Assembly (NCBI RefSeq): GCF_014652375.1
Contig: NZ_BMYR01000002.1
Coordinates: 124,001-188,000 of the forward strand
Length of the DNA: 64,000 nucleotides
From: Alishewanella tabrizica
GTDB lineage: Bacteria > Pseudomonadota > Gammaproteobacteria > Enterobacterales > Alteromonadaceae
Direction: 5' to 3'
The position numbers were made by a program, and so were the translations under genes. Of this stretch, positions 28,670 through 39,568 are shown in pieces; the stretch's first letter is position 1; each line of letters begins with the position of its first letter. Under the pieces are notes generated by a model. It saw only the letters and a program-made list of their open reading frames with translations, did not search any database and had not been told where the DNA came from.

Positions 28670-28999
28670 ATGACCCAATCGCAATTAGACAAAATTCGCT
28701 TGGAGCTACGCCGTGGCGTGTTGGTGTTGGCGGTGCTTGCGTCATTAAAAGAAGCGCATTATGGCTATTCGCTGCGTAAACAGCTAAACGATAACGGTAT
28801 TGAAATAGACGAGGGGACCTTATATCCCTTGATCCGCCGCTTAGCCGAACAAGGTTTGCTCGACAGTGAGTGGCAACATACTGAAGGGCGGGAGCGTCGT
28901 TATTATCAGTTAAATGACACAGGCAGTCAGATCCTGCGCCAACTCACGTTGGAATGGCAGCAGCTTAGCCTGACCATGCAACAGTTACTACAGGAGTAA
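28670..28999 (+). CDS. PadR-family transcriptional regulator
   Basis: 109 residues of winged-helix PadR: LRRGVLVLAVLASLKEAHYGYSL, then DEGTLYPLIRRLAEQGLLDSEW and the wing ERRYYQLNDTG. It lacks the long C-terminal dimerisation helix pair of class I PadR and so is class II. It is followed five bases later by a membrane protein with a HAAS-like N-terminus, the usual partner of such regulators; the pair probably responds to membrane stress or an unknown ligand. AGGAG lies before the ATG. Confidence 0.9.
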   Translation: MTQSQLDKIRLELRRGVLVLAVLASLKEAHYGYSLRKQLNDNGIEIDEGTLYPLIRRLAEQGLLDSEWQHTEGRERRYYQLNDTGSQILRQLTLEWQQLSLTMQQLLQE

Positions 29000-29004
29000 G
29001 TACC

Positions 29005-29988
29005 ATGGAATTACTGGAACGTTATATTGAAGCCTTACATGCTGAGTTGCCCGCTGCGCAGGCAGACGAGTTCTGTCGGGAAGTAAAAGCCAATATTCTG
29101 GATGAATTGGAAGCAATCCCTGATTCTGAGCAAGCATCACAGTTAACCCGTATATTGTTGCATTACGGCGATCCAAAGCAATTAGCATTGCGCTATGCGC
29201 CGGTAACGCCCTTAATTGCGGCGTCAGACATGGCATTATTTTGGGAGCTAAATAGAGTGATGCTCGCGGTTATTGCCGCCATACAAGGATTAGTATTGCT
29301 GTTTAATTGGTTAACGTCAGAGCATATTCGCCTAGTACAAAGTGTTATACAGTATGCCTTTGCCACGGCAACCATGGCCGCAGTGGGTTTTGCGTGTATT
29401 ACGCTTATTTTTTACAGTACCTATTTGTCGAAAGAAGGTCAGTCAAATGAAAGTCAGTCAAAAGCACGTCAGATAAAAAAAAGTACCGTGCCAGAATGGA
29501 GCCCAACAGATTTACCTGCGATACGCTTTAGTTGGCAACGTATTAAACGCACCGATCTTATTCAAGATATGGCCTCGATCCTAGCTTTGGTGATGGTGCT
29601 TTGGCCAAGTTTATGGCTTACTGCACCAGAGGTAAGCTTATCTAATTGGTTTATCCCTGAATTACAGCTTTGGCGTATTATGGTATTGATATGGTGCGCT
29701 TTAGCCTTTGAGCGGCTTTTTTGGTGGTTGTTTAAACCGATCTGGAATCAAACCCAACTTATTATCACCATTTCGTTACAGCTTAGTTTGTTGGTACTAC
29801 TGGCTTGGGGCGCTTCTTATTCGCAATGGTTAGCACCTGACGTCATTGCAAATTTTATAGAGGATCCTCAGGTATTAACATGGTCTTATTGGACGCGGCA
29901 AAGTATTGTAGCGGTGATTGCGGTTATTATTTTATTTGAATTAGGGCGTGATTTACTTCGCTTGCGACAATTGCGTGCCTGCAATTAG
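29005..29988 (+). CDS. Multi-pass membrane protein with HAAS-like N-terminus
   Basis: 327 residues. Residues 1-65 (LLERYIEALHAELPAAQADEFCREVKANILDELE) look like the HAAS helical domain that accompanies PadR regulators. About seven hydrophobic segments follow in two groups (75-150 and 190-320), split by a charged cytoplasmic loop (EGQSNESQSKARQIKK). I infer an integral membrane partner or target of the PadR protein encoded just upstream. No enzymatic motif is visible. Confidence 0.7.
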   Translation: MELLERYIEALHAELPAAQADEFCREVKANILDELEAIPDSEQASQLTRILLHYGDPKQLALRYAPVTPLIAASDMALFWELNRVMLAVIAAIQGLVLLFNWLTSEHIRLVQSVIQYAFATATMAAVGFACITLIFYSTYLSKEGQSNESQSKARQIKKSTVPEWSPTDLPAIRFSWQRIKRTDLIQDMASILALVMVLWPSLWLTAPEVSLSNWFIPELQLWRIMVLIWCALAFERLFWWLFKPIWNQTQLIITISLQLSLLVLLAWGASYSQWLAPDVIANFIEDPQVLTWSYWTRQSIVAVIAVIILFELGRDLLRLRQLRACN

Positions 29989-30083
29989 ATTCAGGTGTGA
30001 AGTGTAAGGTCGCACGACTATCGATGTCACACGAAGCGCAGCATGCAAACCAAAAATAACAAGGTAAACCGCTTTTAGCCAAT

Positions 30084-30116
30084 AAAAAAACCGGCGCGAT
30101 GTCGCGCCGGTTTTTT
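30084..30116. terminator. Bidirectional terminator
   Basis: Perfect 9-bp GC-rich stem CCGGCGCGA/TCGCGCCGG flanked by A and T runs. It serves the padR unit on plus and the 73-residue membrane gene on minus. Confidence 0.88.
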
Positions 30117-30132
30117 AACGTGTTAACGGCAC

Positions 30133-30354
30133 TTAATACTGACGTTGCCGACGATTGTCACGCACCAGCCACCAAATCAAATAGCCTACCAGCAATATGG
30201 GGCCTAGGGTCACTAACAATGTTATGCCTACCCCTAATATTGCGCCTACTAAACCAATGGCCAGCGCAAAGATACCCGCAATAATGGCTAAAATAGTAGG
30301 TAAACAATAAATCCCTACGGCAACTAATAAAATGATAACGAGTGTTCTGTTCAT
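30133..30354 (-). CDS. Small hydrophobic membrane protein (73 aa)
   Basis: Almost wholly hydrophobic: two to three helices rich in glycine, alanine, valine and isoleucine, then a basic tail WWLVRDNRRQRQY. AAGGA lies about nine bases before the ATG. I cannot name a family; it resembles small phage-shock-type or stress membrane proteins in character only. The next gene upstream on this strand encodes a PspB-like small protein, so a membrane-stress role is possible. Confidence 0.6.
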   Translation of the reverse strand: MNRTLVIILLVAVGIYCLPTILAIIAGIFALAIGLVGAILGVGITLLVTLGPILLVGYLIWWLVRDNRRQRQY

Positions 30355-30668
30355 CTGCTATTTCCTTCAAGGTTGATTTGTTTTATTTAGTGAATGTCAC
30401 TTTCTATACATATATAAAATGTATCAAATGCTATGCCAGTTTTTATTTGTATATTAATCAAGTGCTTACACTTAATTCTTGCTGTTGGTGGCAATGGCTC
30501 GGCTAAGCGTTAGTGAGTTTGACTAAATATTGGTTAAAAATTGATATTCGGTTGGCGCGTTATTCCGTAGTGTAAAGAGAGGCTAGGGCTGATGTTCGGT
30601 AGAAAACGTTTTCGTTTAAAACACAAAAGCCGCTATAGTAGCGGCTTAATACGGTGAAAACAGCAGGA
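30355..30668. other. Noncoding stretch between two small membrane genes
   Basis: AT-rich, with the terminator of the downstream-transcribed gene at 30622-30647. No clear sigma-54 or other promoter was found, and no coding frame. Confidence 0.45.
30622..30647 (-). terminator. Terminator of the PspB-like gene
   Basis: Stem AAGCCGCTA/TAGCGGCTT with a three-base loop; on the minus strand it is followed by TTGTGTTTT. It begins 22 bases after the stop at 30669. Confidence 0.7.
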
Positions 30669-30881
30669 TTAAAGTTTATTGATCTGTTCTTTTAATTGAT
30701 AAGACTTATCGGTAACGATAGTTTCCAAGGTGCCTACACGTTCTTTTAGTCTGGCGATTTCTGCCTGAAGCGCCTCAATATCTGCTTTACCCGCTTTCGT
30801 TTTCGTTTTCATATGCACTTCATAAGCTGAGTAGGCTAAGCCGCCGATAATGGCAATTGCCGCGATTTCAAATGGTCCCAT
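30669..30881 (-). CDS. PspB-like small membrane protein (70 aa)
   Basis: An N-terminal hydrophobic helix (MGPFEIAAIAIIGGLAYSAY), then a charged coiled coil with heptad leucines (IEALQAEIARLKERVGTLE). The layout and the LKERVGTLE end recall phage-shock protein B, whose coiled coil contacts PspC and PspA. The length also fits. Sequence identity seems low and no pspA or pspC is nearby, so the name is tentative. AAGGAG lies eight bases before the ATG. Confidence 0.6.
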   Translation of the reverse strand: MGPFEIAAIAIIGGLAYSAYEVHMKTKTKAGKADIEALQAEIARLKERVGTLETIVTDKSYQLKEQINKL

Positions 30882-31059
30882 AATGATCTCCTTGATGGTT
30901 TTTAAAGCTCAAAGCAATTGCAATGCCAAAAGTATAATGTATTGATTAGCAACACGTTAATTTAAAGTCGCTCACGCTGCATGGTGCAATATATAAATAT
31001 TTAGTCAGATCTAGCATAGTCTAGTGGTAAAATTAACTATTGAATGTGAATTTTTGTAA

Positions 31060-31708
<649 letters not shown>

Positions 31709-31797
31709 GGCTCCTCCAAGGTAACGAGCTAATGTTTTAATAATATGTGAATAATATGGCTGAATGCCTGCTACTACAAGCGCTTAAGATGAATTTA

Positions 31798-33261
31798 TTA
31801 TGACGAAGGCGGCGAAACCTCGGCTGGTGATTCAACAACCGGTTCTGCGGTGCTATCAATCGCATCGGTAAGCTCTGCTTCTAGCTTTAAACGTTGTTGT
31901 TCTATAAGACTTTCAAGTTGTTGCCGCTCATCAACCCCTACCAATGTATCGTAATAACGGCGGATATTTTCCACATACATTGCGGCCTCGTCACCGCGTG
32001 CAAAGCCAAAACGGGTATGCTGATACACCGACTTTTTACGTAGCAACGGCAAGCGTTGTTTCACTTCTAGCCATTTATCAGGATCGGCACCATCACGTTG
32101 GGTTAAGCGCCGTGCATCCTCTACATGGCCCCAACCGATATTATAGGCCGCAAGTGCAAACCAAAGCCGATCCGGCAATGGGATCCGCTGAGGGATCCGT
32201 GACAGCAGTAATTGCAAGTAACGGCTACCACCATCAATACTTTCTTCGGGATCAATACGGCTTTGTACGCCCATCTGTTTTGCCGTGGGTAGGGTTAACA
32301 TCATTAACCCTCGAACACCCGTGGGACTGCGAGCTTTAGGGTTCCAATGCGATTCTTGATAACTTAATGCGGCTAAAAGACGCCAATCTAAATTGCCAGC
32401 GTACTCAACAAACCATTTTTTATACTTAGGTAAATTCTGATTAATAGCCTGAATAAATTTTAGCGTATCAACATAATCAAATAATTCGATATGCCCAAAG
32501 TAGCGATCTTCCAACGTGACTAAATCGCCATTTTGATACACATGGCCAAAGTACTCTATAAGCACGCTGTATAAACTGTCGTCTTGATTTTTACGTAGCA
32601 GCCAGCCAACAGGCAAGTTCTCGTTTACGGTAAAGGCAATACTTAATTGTGGAAATAAGCGGCGGTTAACCGCCAATTGGTTAGAATCGGTAAGTGTGTA
32701 GGCAATGCTTCCATCCACAACCTTTTGTAATAATTCATCGGAATCAACCTCGGCGTCTTCTAAAAATGCCACGGCAAAGTGGTCGGGTAATGCCGCTAAG
32801 CTTTCGGCATGGCTGCTGTGTTTCATCACCACAATAGGGTGTTTTAAGTCGGCTAATTGGCGTGGCCAATGATTCCCTTGGCGAAAAACCAATACTTCAT
32901 TGATCCAACGATAGGCTGGCGCGGCTCGAAATTTCTCTAATCGTGATGGCGTGAGGGTAAGCCCTCCGGCAATAAAATCAACTTGGCCTGACGCGAGTTT
33001 TTCTAATAAATCTTCTAAGTCAAAACTGGGTGCGAGTGTTAGCTCAACGCCAAGCCGATCAGCGAGTGATTTTGCCAATTCATATTCAAACCCTGTTGGC
33101 CCGTCTACTCCAATATAATAGCTTGTAGGGCCATGTAAGATCCCCACGCGAAGACTGTTTCGCTGATAGATCTCAGTGAGCTGGCTGCTGTTATTTGCCG
33201 CAGGTGGTGTGCAAGATAACAGTAAAAAACAGCAGCAAAGAAGGCACAGCGATTTGAGCAT
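31798..33261 (-). CDS. mltF: Membrane-bound lytic murein transglycosylase F
   Basis: Cleaves glycan strands of peptidoglycan to 1,6-anhydromuropeptides at the outer membrane. 487 residues: signal peptide with lipobox LLSC, a solute-binding-protein-3-like regulatory domain (about residues 35-265), then the SLT catalytic domain with [26 protein letters not shown] holding the catalytic glutamate, and [13 protein letters not shown]. The start was moved from an upstream TTG to the ATG at the signal peptide. It diverges from purL and converges with tadA, the E. coli order. Confidence 0.95.
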   Translation of the reverse strand: MLKSLCLLCCCFLLLSCTPPAANNSSQLTEIYQRNSLRVGILHGPTSYYIGVDGPTGFEYELAKSLADRLGVELTLAPSFDLEDLLEKLASGQVDFIAGGLTLTPSRLEKFRAAPAYRWINEVLVFRQGNHWPRQLADLKHPIVVMKHSSHAESLAALPDHFAVAFLEDAEVDSDELLQKVVDGSIAYTLTDSNQLAVNRRLFPQLSIAFTVNENLPVGWLLRKNQDDSLYSVLIEYFGHVYQNGDLVTLEDRYFGHIELFDYVDTLKFIQAINQNLPKYKKWFVEYAGNLDWRLLAALSYQESHWNPKARSPTGVRGLMMLTLPTAKQMGVQSRIDPEESIDGGSRYLQLLLSRIPQRIPLPDRLWFALAAYNIGWGHVEDARRLTQRDGADPDKWLEVKQRLPLLRKKSVYQHTRFGFARGDEAAMYVENIRRYYDTLVGVDERQQLESLIEQQRLKLEAELTDAIDSTAEPVVESPAEVSPPSS

Positions 33262-33353
33262 GTTGGGGTCCAATATTCATTTACGCCGACTGTTATAACA
33301 AACTTCTTGCAATCAGTCAGGTATTTCACATATCACTTAGCGTGAATTTTCAT

Positions 33354-33359
33354 TATAAT
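33354..33359 (+). promoter_or_regulatory. Predicted -10 box of purL
   Basis: A perfect TATAAT 100 bases before the purL ATG, in the 197-base gap shared with mltF. The -35 region is weak. The inverted repeat at 33373-33420 would lie in the transcribed leader, starting about 13 bases after the -10 box. Confidence 0.5.
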
Positions 33360-33372
33360 GCAGCGCCTTTAT

Positions 33373-33420
33373 GGCGTGTTGACGTTTGCTGCAAAAACAA
33401 ACAGCAAACGTCAACACGCC
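33373..33420. repeat. Perfect 19-bp inverted repeat in the purL leader
   Basis: GGCGTGTTGACGTTTGCTG and CAGCAAACGTCAACACGCC with a 10-base A/C spacer. As RNA it would be a very stable hairpin ending 38 bases before the start codon. A decayed half copy follows recJ, which marks it as a dispersed repeat rather than a dedicated purL element. Confidence 0.9.
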
Positions 33421-33458
33421 CTAGGTTCCACTGTCGTTCAACCAACGGAAATAAGCCT

Positions 33459-36400
33459 ATGTTGATCCTGCGTGGTGCACCTGCACTGTCCGAATTCAGA
33501 ATTCAAAAGTTATTAGACCTTTGTGCCCAGCAACAGTTACCGGTAAGCGGTATCTATGCGGAGTTTGCCCATTTTGCTGACGTAAGTGCACCGTTAAGTG
33601 CCGAGCAGCAACAAACGTTGGATAAATTGCTAACATATGGCCCGGCCATTGCAAGCCATCAACCTGACGGACAGCTTGTGTTAGTTACACCACGCCCAGG
33701 CACAATTTCGCCTTGGTCATCGAAGGCAACTGACATTGCTCATAATTGTAACCTGCCACAGATTAAACGACTAGAGCGCGGTATCGCTTACTACATTCAA
33801 GCTACGGCATTAACGGCTGATCAGTTACAACAGATCATCGCCTTGCTACATGATCGTATGATGGAAGTTACTTTTACCTCATTTGAACAGGCTTCTGCGT
33901 TATTTAGCCAAGCCGCGCCAGGTGAGCTGAGTTCGGTTGATATTATAGGCGGTGGTCGTGCCGCTTTAGCCAAAGCGAATCTCGATTTAGGCTTAGCGCT
34001 GGCCGATGATGAAATTGATTATTTGGTCACCAATTTCCAGCAGCTTGGCCGTAACCCGAATGACATTGAGCTCTATATGTTTGCTCAGGCCAACTCAGAA
34101 CATTGCCGCCACAAAATTTTTAACGCCGATTGGACTATCGACGGCGTAAAACAGCCGAAATCGCTGTTTAAAATGATTAAAAATACCTTTGAGCAAACAC
34201 CAGATTACGTATTATCTGCTTATAAAGATAACGCTGCGGTCATGGTCGGTTCGGAAGCCGGACGTTTCTTCCCCACACCCGAAGGTAAAGACTACCAGTA
34301 TCACCACGAACCTATTCATATTTTGATGAAGGTTGAAACGCATAACCATCCAACCGCAATTTCACCTTACCCGGGTGCCGCTACCGGTTCAGGCGGTGAA
34401 ATTCGTGATGAAGGTGCTACCGGTGTTGGCTCTAAGCCGAAAGCCGGTTTGGTTGGTTTCTCGGTATCAAACTTACGTATTCCAGGTTTTGAACAGCCAT
34501 GGGAAACCGATTTTGGTAAGCCAGCACGTATTGTCACTGCACTTGACATTATGCTGGAAGGGCCACTGGGTGGCGCGGCCTTTAACAATGAATTTGGTCG
34601 TCCAGCCATTAACGGTTATTTCCGTACTTATGAAGAAAAAGTCACCAGCCACAATGGTGAAGAAGTGCGTGGTTACCATAAGCCGATAATGATTGCCGGT
34701 GGTTTGGGTAATATCCGTGAAGATCACGTGCAAAAAGGCGATTTACCCGTTGGTGCCAAGTTAGTGGTACTGGGCGGCCCAGCGATGAATATCGGCTTGG
34801 GCGGCGGTGCTGCTTCGTCGATGGCTTCGGGTCAGTCAGCGGAAGATCTGGACTTTGCCTCGGTACAGCGTGAGAACCCAGAAATTGAACGCCGTTGTCA
34901 GGAAGTGATCGATCGCTGCTGGCAGCTAGGCAAAGACAATCCAATCGTGTTTATTCATGACGTCGGTGCCGGTGGTTTATCTAATGCCTTCCCAGAGTTA
35001 GTGAATGACGGTGGTGTCGGTGGTAAGTTTGAACTGCGCAATGTACCTAACGATGAGCCAGGTATGTCGCCATTGCAAATTTGGTGTAACGAGTCGCAAG
35101 AGCGCTATGTTATGGCCATTCCTGCCGACAAAATGCCGGTGTTTGAGCAAATTTGTAAGCGTGAACGCGCCCCTTATGCCGTTGTGGGTGAAGCTACCGC
35201 TGAGCAGCATTTAACCTTAAGTGACAGCTATTTTGGTAACACGCCCATTGATTTACCACTGAATGTGTTGCTGGGCAAAGCGCCAAAAATGCATCGTGAT
35301 GTTCAGAGCCTGCAAGTACAGGGTAAGCCACTGGATCGCTGTGCAATTACCATTGCCGATGCGGCCGAGCGCTTATTGCGTTTACCGACCATTGCAGAGA
35401 AAACCTTCTTAGTGACCATTGGCGATCGTACCGTAACGGGTTTAGTGGCGCGCGATCAAATGGTCGGCCCTTGGCAGGTGCCGGTGGCAAACTGTGGTGT
35501 TACCGCGGCCAGTTACGATACCTATCATGGTGAAGCCATGGCCATGGGCGAACGTACGCCAGTTGCGTTGTTAGATTTTGCGGCTTCTGCGCGTTTAGCC
35601 GTAGCCGAAGCCATTACCAATATTGCCGCGACCGATATTGGTGATTTAAACCGCATTAAGCTTTCCGCAAACTGGATGGCTGCAGCCGGTCACCCAGGTG
35701 AAGATGCCGGTTTATATGCCGCGGTGAAAGCCGTGGGCGAAGAACTGTGTCCGGCGCTGAAAGTAACCATTCCGGTGGGTAAAGACTCGATGTCGATGAA
35801 AACCCGCTGGCAGCAAGACGGCGAAGAAAAAGCGGTTATCTCACCGATGTCTTTGGTGATCACCGCCTTTGCCCGCATTGAAGATGTGCGTAAAACGGTA
35901 ACGCCGCAGCTACGCACCGACAAAGGTGAGAGTGCCTTAGTATTAATTGACTTAGGGCAGGGCGCTAACCGTTTAGGTGGCTCTTGTTTGGCCCAGGTGT
36001 ATAAGCAGTTAGGCGATAAAGCAGCGGATTTAGATAGCCCTGAGCTACTTATCAACTTCTTTAATGCGATGCAGCAATTAACCCGCGAGCAAAAGCTGCT
36101 GGCTTACCATGATCGCTCAGACGGCGGTTTATTGGTTACCCTAGCGGAAATGGCGTTTGCCGGTAAAGCTGGTATTAGTGCAGATATCAGTGCCTTAGGT
36201 GATGATGCGTTAGCCGCACTGTATAGTGAAGAGCTAGGTGCAGTAGTGCAGGTAGCGCAAGCGGATGTGGCCTATGTGCAGCAGGTGTTAGCAGCGCATC
36301 AGTTAGCGACAGTAAGCCATGTGATTGGTAGCGTAAATAACAGCGATACGCTTGCAATCACCCAGCATGGCAAGGCCGTGTTTAGCGATAGCCGTACCCG

Positions 36401-37349
36401 TTTACGCTTAATTTGGGCGGAAACAACGTATCAGATGCAGGCATTGCGCGATAATCCGGCTGGCGCTAAGCAAGAGTTTGACGCTAAAGCCGATCAGCAA
36501 GATCCGGGCTTAAATGTTAAACTCAGCTTTGATCAAAATGCCGATATCGCTGCACCCTTTATTTTAAAAGGCGCTGCACCTAAGGTCGCTATCCTACGTG
36601 AGCAGGGCGTTAACTCACAGCATGAAATGGCTGCTGCCTTTAACCGTGCAGGCTTTACCGCTATTGACGTGCATATGAGCGATATCTTAGCCGGCCGAGT
36701 AAAACTGAGCGACTTTAACGGCATAGCCGCGTGTGGCGGTTTCTCTTACGGTGACGTTTTGGGTGCCGGTGAAGGTTGGGCGAAATCAATTCTGTTTAAC
36801 GAGCAAGCGCGCCAAGAGTTCCAACGTTTCTTTGAACGGCAATCAACCTTTGCCTTAGGCGTCTGTAACGGTTGTCAGATGATGTCAAACCTAAAGAGCC
36901 TGATCCCAGGTGCCGAATTATGGCCGCACTTTGTGCGTAATAAATCAGAGCGTTTTGAAGCGCGTTTTAGCTTAGTTGAAGTGCAGCAAAGCCCCTCGCT
37001 ATTTTTTAGCGGTATGGCGGGTTCGCGGATGCCTATCGCCGTCTCACACGGTGAAGGTCATGCCGAGTTTGCCAATGCGGCTGCCTTTGCTGCGGCCAAT
37101 AGCAGCGGCACCATCGCGATGCGCTTTGTCGATAACTATGGTCAAGTGACTGAGCAGTACCCTGCGAACCCGAATGGGTCACCTGCCGGTATTACCGCAC
37201 TAACCACCACTGATGGCCGCGTCAGCATTATGATGCCGCACCCAGAGCGGGTATTCCGAACTGTGGCGAACTCATGGCATCCAGATGATTGGCAAGAAGA
37301 TAGCCCGTGGCTGCGGATGTTCCGCAATGCGCGGGTATGGTTAGGTTAA
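33459..37349 (+). CDS. purL: Phosphoribosylformylglycinamidine synthase
   Basis: Converts FGAR to FGAM with glutamine and ATP in purine synthesis. 1296 residues, the large single-chain type. The N-terminal PurS-like part is followed by two AIRS-type halves ([52 protein letters not shown]). The C-terminal glutamine amidotransferase has the nucleophile in [10 protein letters not shown] and the [10 protein letters not shown] histidine. The start chosen gives [15 protein letters not shown] as in E. coli; the frame runs 39 codons further up through the inverted repeat, which is unlikely to be coding. Confidence 0.97.
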   Translation: MLILRGAPALSEFRIQKLLDLCAQQQLPVSGIYAEFAHFADVSAPLSAEQQQTLDKLLTYGPAIASHQPDGQLVLVTPRPGTISPWSSKATDIAHNCNLPQIKRLERGIAYYIQATALTADQLQQIIALLHDRMMEVTFTSFEQASALFSQAAPGELSSVDIIGGGRAALAKANLDLGLALADDEIDYLVTNFQQLGRNPNDIELYMFAQANSEHCRHKIFNADWTIDGVKQPKSLFKMIKNTFEQTPDYVLSAYKDNAAVMVGSEAGRFFPTPEGKDYQYHHEPIHILMKVETHNHPTAISPYPGAATGSGGEIRDEGATGVGSKPKAGLVGFSVSNLRIPGFEQPWETDFGKPARIVTALDIMLEGPLGGAAFNNEFGRPAINGYFRTYEEKVTSHNGEEVRGYHKPIMIAGGLGNIREDHVQKGDLPVGAKLVVLGGPAMNIGLGGGAASSMASGQSAEDLDFASVQRENPEIERRCQEVIDRCWQLGKDNPIVFIHDVGAGGLSNAFPELVNDGGVGGKFELRNVPNDEPGMSPLQIWCNESQERYVMAIPADKMPVFEQICKRERAPYAVVGEATAEQHLTLSDSYFGNTPIDLPLNVLLGKAPKMHRDVQSLQVQGKPLDRCAITIADAAERLLRLPTIAEKTFLVTIGDRTVTGLVARDQMVGPWQVPVANCGVTAASYDTYHGEAMAMGERTPVALLDFAASARLAVAEAITNIAATDIGDLNRIKLSANWMAAAGHPGEDAGLYAAVKAVGEELCPALKVTIPVGKDSMSMKTRWQQDGEEKAVISPMSLVITAFARIEDVRKTVTPQLRTDKGESALVLIDLGQGANRLGGSCLAQVYKQLGDKAADLDSPELLINFFNAMQQLTREQKLLAYHDRSDGGLLVTLAEMAFAGKAGISADISALGDDALAALYSEELGAVVQVAQADVAYVQQVLAAHQLATVSHVIGSVNNSDTLAITQHGKAVFSDSRTRLRLIWAETTYQMQALRDNPAGAKQEFDAKADQQDPGLNVKLSFDQNADIAAPFILKGAAPKVAILREQGVNSQHEMAAAFNRAGFTAIDVHMSDILAGRVKLSDFNGIAACGGFSYGDVLGAGEGWAKSILFNEQARQEFQRFFERQSTFALGVCNGCQMMSNLKSLIPGAELWPHFVRNKSERFEARFSLVEVQQSPSLFFSGMAGSRMPIAVSHGEGHAEFANAAAFAAANSSGTIAMRFVDNYGQVTEQYPANPNGSPAGITALTTTDGRVSIMMPHPERVFRTVANSWHPDDWQEDSPWLRMFRNARVWLG

Positions 37350-37376
37350 GCAATACCTCGTGATAACTTTCTGTAT

Positions 37377-37405
37377 AAAAAATCCTGCTGCGGCAGGATT
37401 TTTTT
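37377..37405. terminator. Terminator after purL (probably bidirectional)
   Basis: Stem AATCCTGC/GCAGGATT with a TGCG loop, then seven T. A preceding A run lets it also act for the convergent diguanylate cyclase gene, nine bases away. Confidence 0.88.
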
Positions 37406-37413
37406 ATGATGCA

Positions 37414-38508
37414 TTAGCCTAAATACTGATGTTGCGCTTGATTACGCCCTTGTTCCTTAGCACGATACAGCAAGGTATCAGCCAGATGCATTAACTCACC
37501 TGAGCTAGCGTGAGTAGCAGGATAAGAGAGTGTCACCACACCGATTGATGCAGTAACAACCCCAAAGGGTGAGGTGATATGAGGGTGTGCTTGCTCAAAC
37601 AATTGCTGAGGTAAATTTAATAATGTGGGTACCGCCCCACGGGGATGCTGCTCTACCAAAATAAACTCTTCGCCACCAAAACGCACGACTAACAATGCCG
37701 GATCTTGCGAGAGTAAGCGTGAGATATGCACTAACACTAAATCGCCGTCTAAATGCCCATAGTGATCGTTGTAGCGTTTAAAAAAATCAATATCCAATAA
37801 GCCTAACGATAATTGCTGATCAGGCGTAAGTGCCTTGAGTTTTTCTTGTAATCGTTGTTCGAAGCTTCGACGATTTAATAAACCAGTTAATTGATCTGTT
37901 TCCGCTTTTTCTGTCTCTAAACGTACGGCTTTAAATTGGCTGCGTAATAAAATATCCAACTGCCGCTGCCAACTAAAACAGAGCAGGATTGTGATGGCAA
38001 GGTAAAATAGCGTCCAGCCAGTATCAGTTTGAGTACAGTATTTTAAAAAAGCCAAACTGGCATATAACAATAGCCACAACAAGATTTTTTGCTGAACATT
38101 AAAAATAGGGATAGCGGTAAGCGCTATAGCGACGATCATCGTGCCGCCTTCGCCTAATTGGCCAAAGTATTGGGCGGCCGCATACGAGGTAACTGTTAAT
38201 AGCAGTATGACGATGGCGCATACCAATAACCAACCTTGCAGATAACTGTCAGCGTTTAAGTGTCGCGTAAAGGGCAGGTAACTCAGTAAGATAACAACAA
38301 TAGCAAGCCGAGTGAGATTATTAAGACTAAACCAATTATCGCCCAGCAGCATGTCAGAGAAATTAAAAACCAGTAGCAAAGCCACACATACCCAGACCAG
38401 ACGCTGCATGGTATGTCGGGTGCTCTCGACAATATAATGTCTAAATGCCTGCTCACTGGCAGGATCTAAATAAGATAAAGAAGGAAAAAAGCGCTTAATA
38501 AATGCCAT
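37414..38508 (-). CDS. Membrane-bound GGDEF diguanylate cyclase
   Basis: Makes cyclic di-GMP. 364 residues: about six hydrophobic helices between residues 35 and 185 as an uncharacterised membrane sensor, a short linker helix (LETEKAETDQLTGLLNRRSFE), then the GGDEF domain with DIDFFKRYNDHYGHLDGD and the active-site loop RFGGEEF. The RxxD inhibitory site expected just before the loop is absent, so product inhibition at the primary I-site is unlikely. No EAL domain. The gene stands alone. Confidence 0.92.
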   Translation of the reverse strand: MAFIKRFFPSLSYLDPASEQAFRHYIVESTRHTMQRLVWVCVALLLVFNFSDMLLGDNWFSLNNLTRLAIVVILLSYLPFTRHLNADSYLQGWLLVCAIVILLLTVTSYAAAQYFGQLGEGGTMIVAIALTAIPIFNVQQKILLWLLLYASLAFLKYCTQTDTGWTLFYLAITILLCFSWQRQLDILLRSQFKAVRLETEKAETDQLTGLLNRRSFEQRLQEKLKALTPDQQLSLGLLDIDFFKRYNDHYGHLDGDLVLVHISRLLSQDPALLVVRFGGEEFILVEQHPRGAVPTLLNLPQQLFEQAHPHITSPFGVVTASIGVVTLSYPATHASSGELMHLADTLLYRAKEQGRNQAQHQYLG

Positions 38509-38650
38509 TAAATGTAAACTAACACATAATTTTTTTAAGCATAGCAGCTTAGCGCAACATGGTGTGCCATCTTTGCCCCCTATTTATCTTTGATTTAATA
38601 CTTAACCGAACGTTTCCTTGCTCGGCAAATTCTTTAAATAGGCAATTTAT

Positions 38651-39568
38651 TTACATTAATCCTTTTAAAAAGGCGACGACACTGCGCCCTAAGGCGCTTA
38701 ATGCGTATCCGCCTTCTAACATAGCAACAATACGCCCTTGGCAATGTTTATCAGCAAGTCGCTTCAGTTCACTGGCAATCCAATGATAGTCATCTTCACG
38801 CAACATAAAATGCGCCATGTCGTCTTCGGCATGGCCATCAAAGCCTGCCGAAACTAGGATGAGTTGTGGTGCAAATTGATCTAATGCCGGGAGCCAATGT
38901 TGCTGCACCTGCTCGCGCCAAGCAGCACCTTTGCAGCCTCCGGCTAACGGCAGATTAATAATATGATCGTTCGTGCTATCTGCACCAGTGTAGGGGTATA
39001 AGGGATGCTCGAACGAGGAGCAAAACAACACCCGCGGTTCATTTTTAAAAATATCTTCAGTGCCATTACCGTGGTGCACATCAAAATCGACAATAGCAAC
39101 GCGTTGTAAACCATAATGATTTAGCGCGTGTTCGGCCGCTACGGCGATATTGTTAATCAGGCAAAAACCCATAGCCTGTTCACGGGTGGCATGATGCCCC
39201 GGTGGCCGGATAGCGCAAAACGCTTGTTGATTTGCAGCCGACATTACTTTAGTTACGGCATTAATACCGCTACCGGCCGCATGTAAGGCGGCGTTCAGGC
39301 TTTTGGGGCCCATCACTGTATCGGGATCGAGCCAGATATGCCCCTCGGTTGGCGCCTTGGCAAATAACTCATCTACATAGCGTTTGCCATGGGCTAAATA
39401 CAGATCGTCGCGGCTAGCCGGGCTGGCATCAAGCTGCATAACAACGTATTCCATACCCGAGCGAATAAGCTGATCATTGATAGCAGCTAGTCGTTCAGGG
39501 CATTCTGGATGATCGACACCGTTTTCATGATAATAACAGCTGGGGTGGCTGAAAATGGTGATGGACAT
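38651..39568 (-). CDS. Histone deacetylase family protein (AcuC/HDAC-like)
   Basis: A zinc-dependent deacetylase of 305 residues. Conserved blocks: HPECPERL, RPPGHHATREQAMGFCLINN with the tandem histidines, VDFDVHHGNGTEDIF with zinc ligands, SAGFDGH with the third ligand, and EGGYAL. Bacterial members act on acetylpolyamines, small amides or acetyl-lysine, as AcuC does on acetyl-CoA synthetase. The start overlaps the stop of the upstream CoA-transferase/GNAT gene by one base (TAATG), so the two are translated together. This pairing suggests a protein (de)acetylation module. Confidence 0.92.
   Translation of the reverse strand: MSITIFSHPSCYYHENGVDHPECPERLAAINDQLIRSGMEYVVMQLDASPASRDDLYLAHGKRYVDELFAKAPTEGHIWLDPDTVMGPKSLNAALHAAGSGINAVTKVMSAANQQAFCAIRPPGHHATREQAMGFCLINNIAVAAEHALNHYGLQRVAIVDFDVHHGNGTEDIFKNEPRVLFCSSFEHPLYPYTGADSTNDHIINLPLAGGCKGAAWREQVQQHWLPALDQFAPQLILVSAGFDGHAEDDMAHFMLREDDYHWIASELKRLADKHCQGRIVAMLEGGYALSALGRSVVAFLKGLM

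Noticed and set aside
33380-33412. GCAAACGT within the purL leader resembles half of a PurR operator
   Set aside because: The two halves are separated by a 10-base spacer as parts of a 19-bp inverted repeat, and a related copy lies after recJ. It is better explained as a dispersed repeat than as a PurR box.
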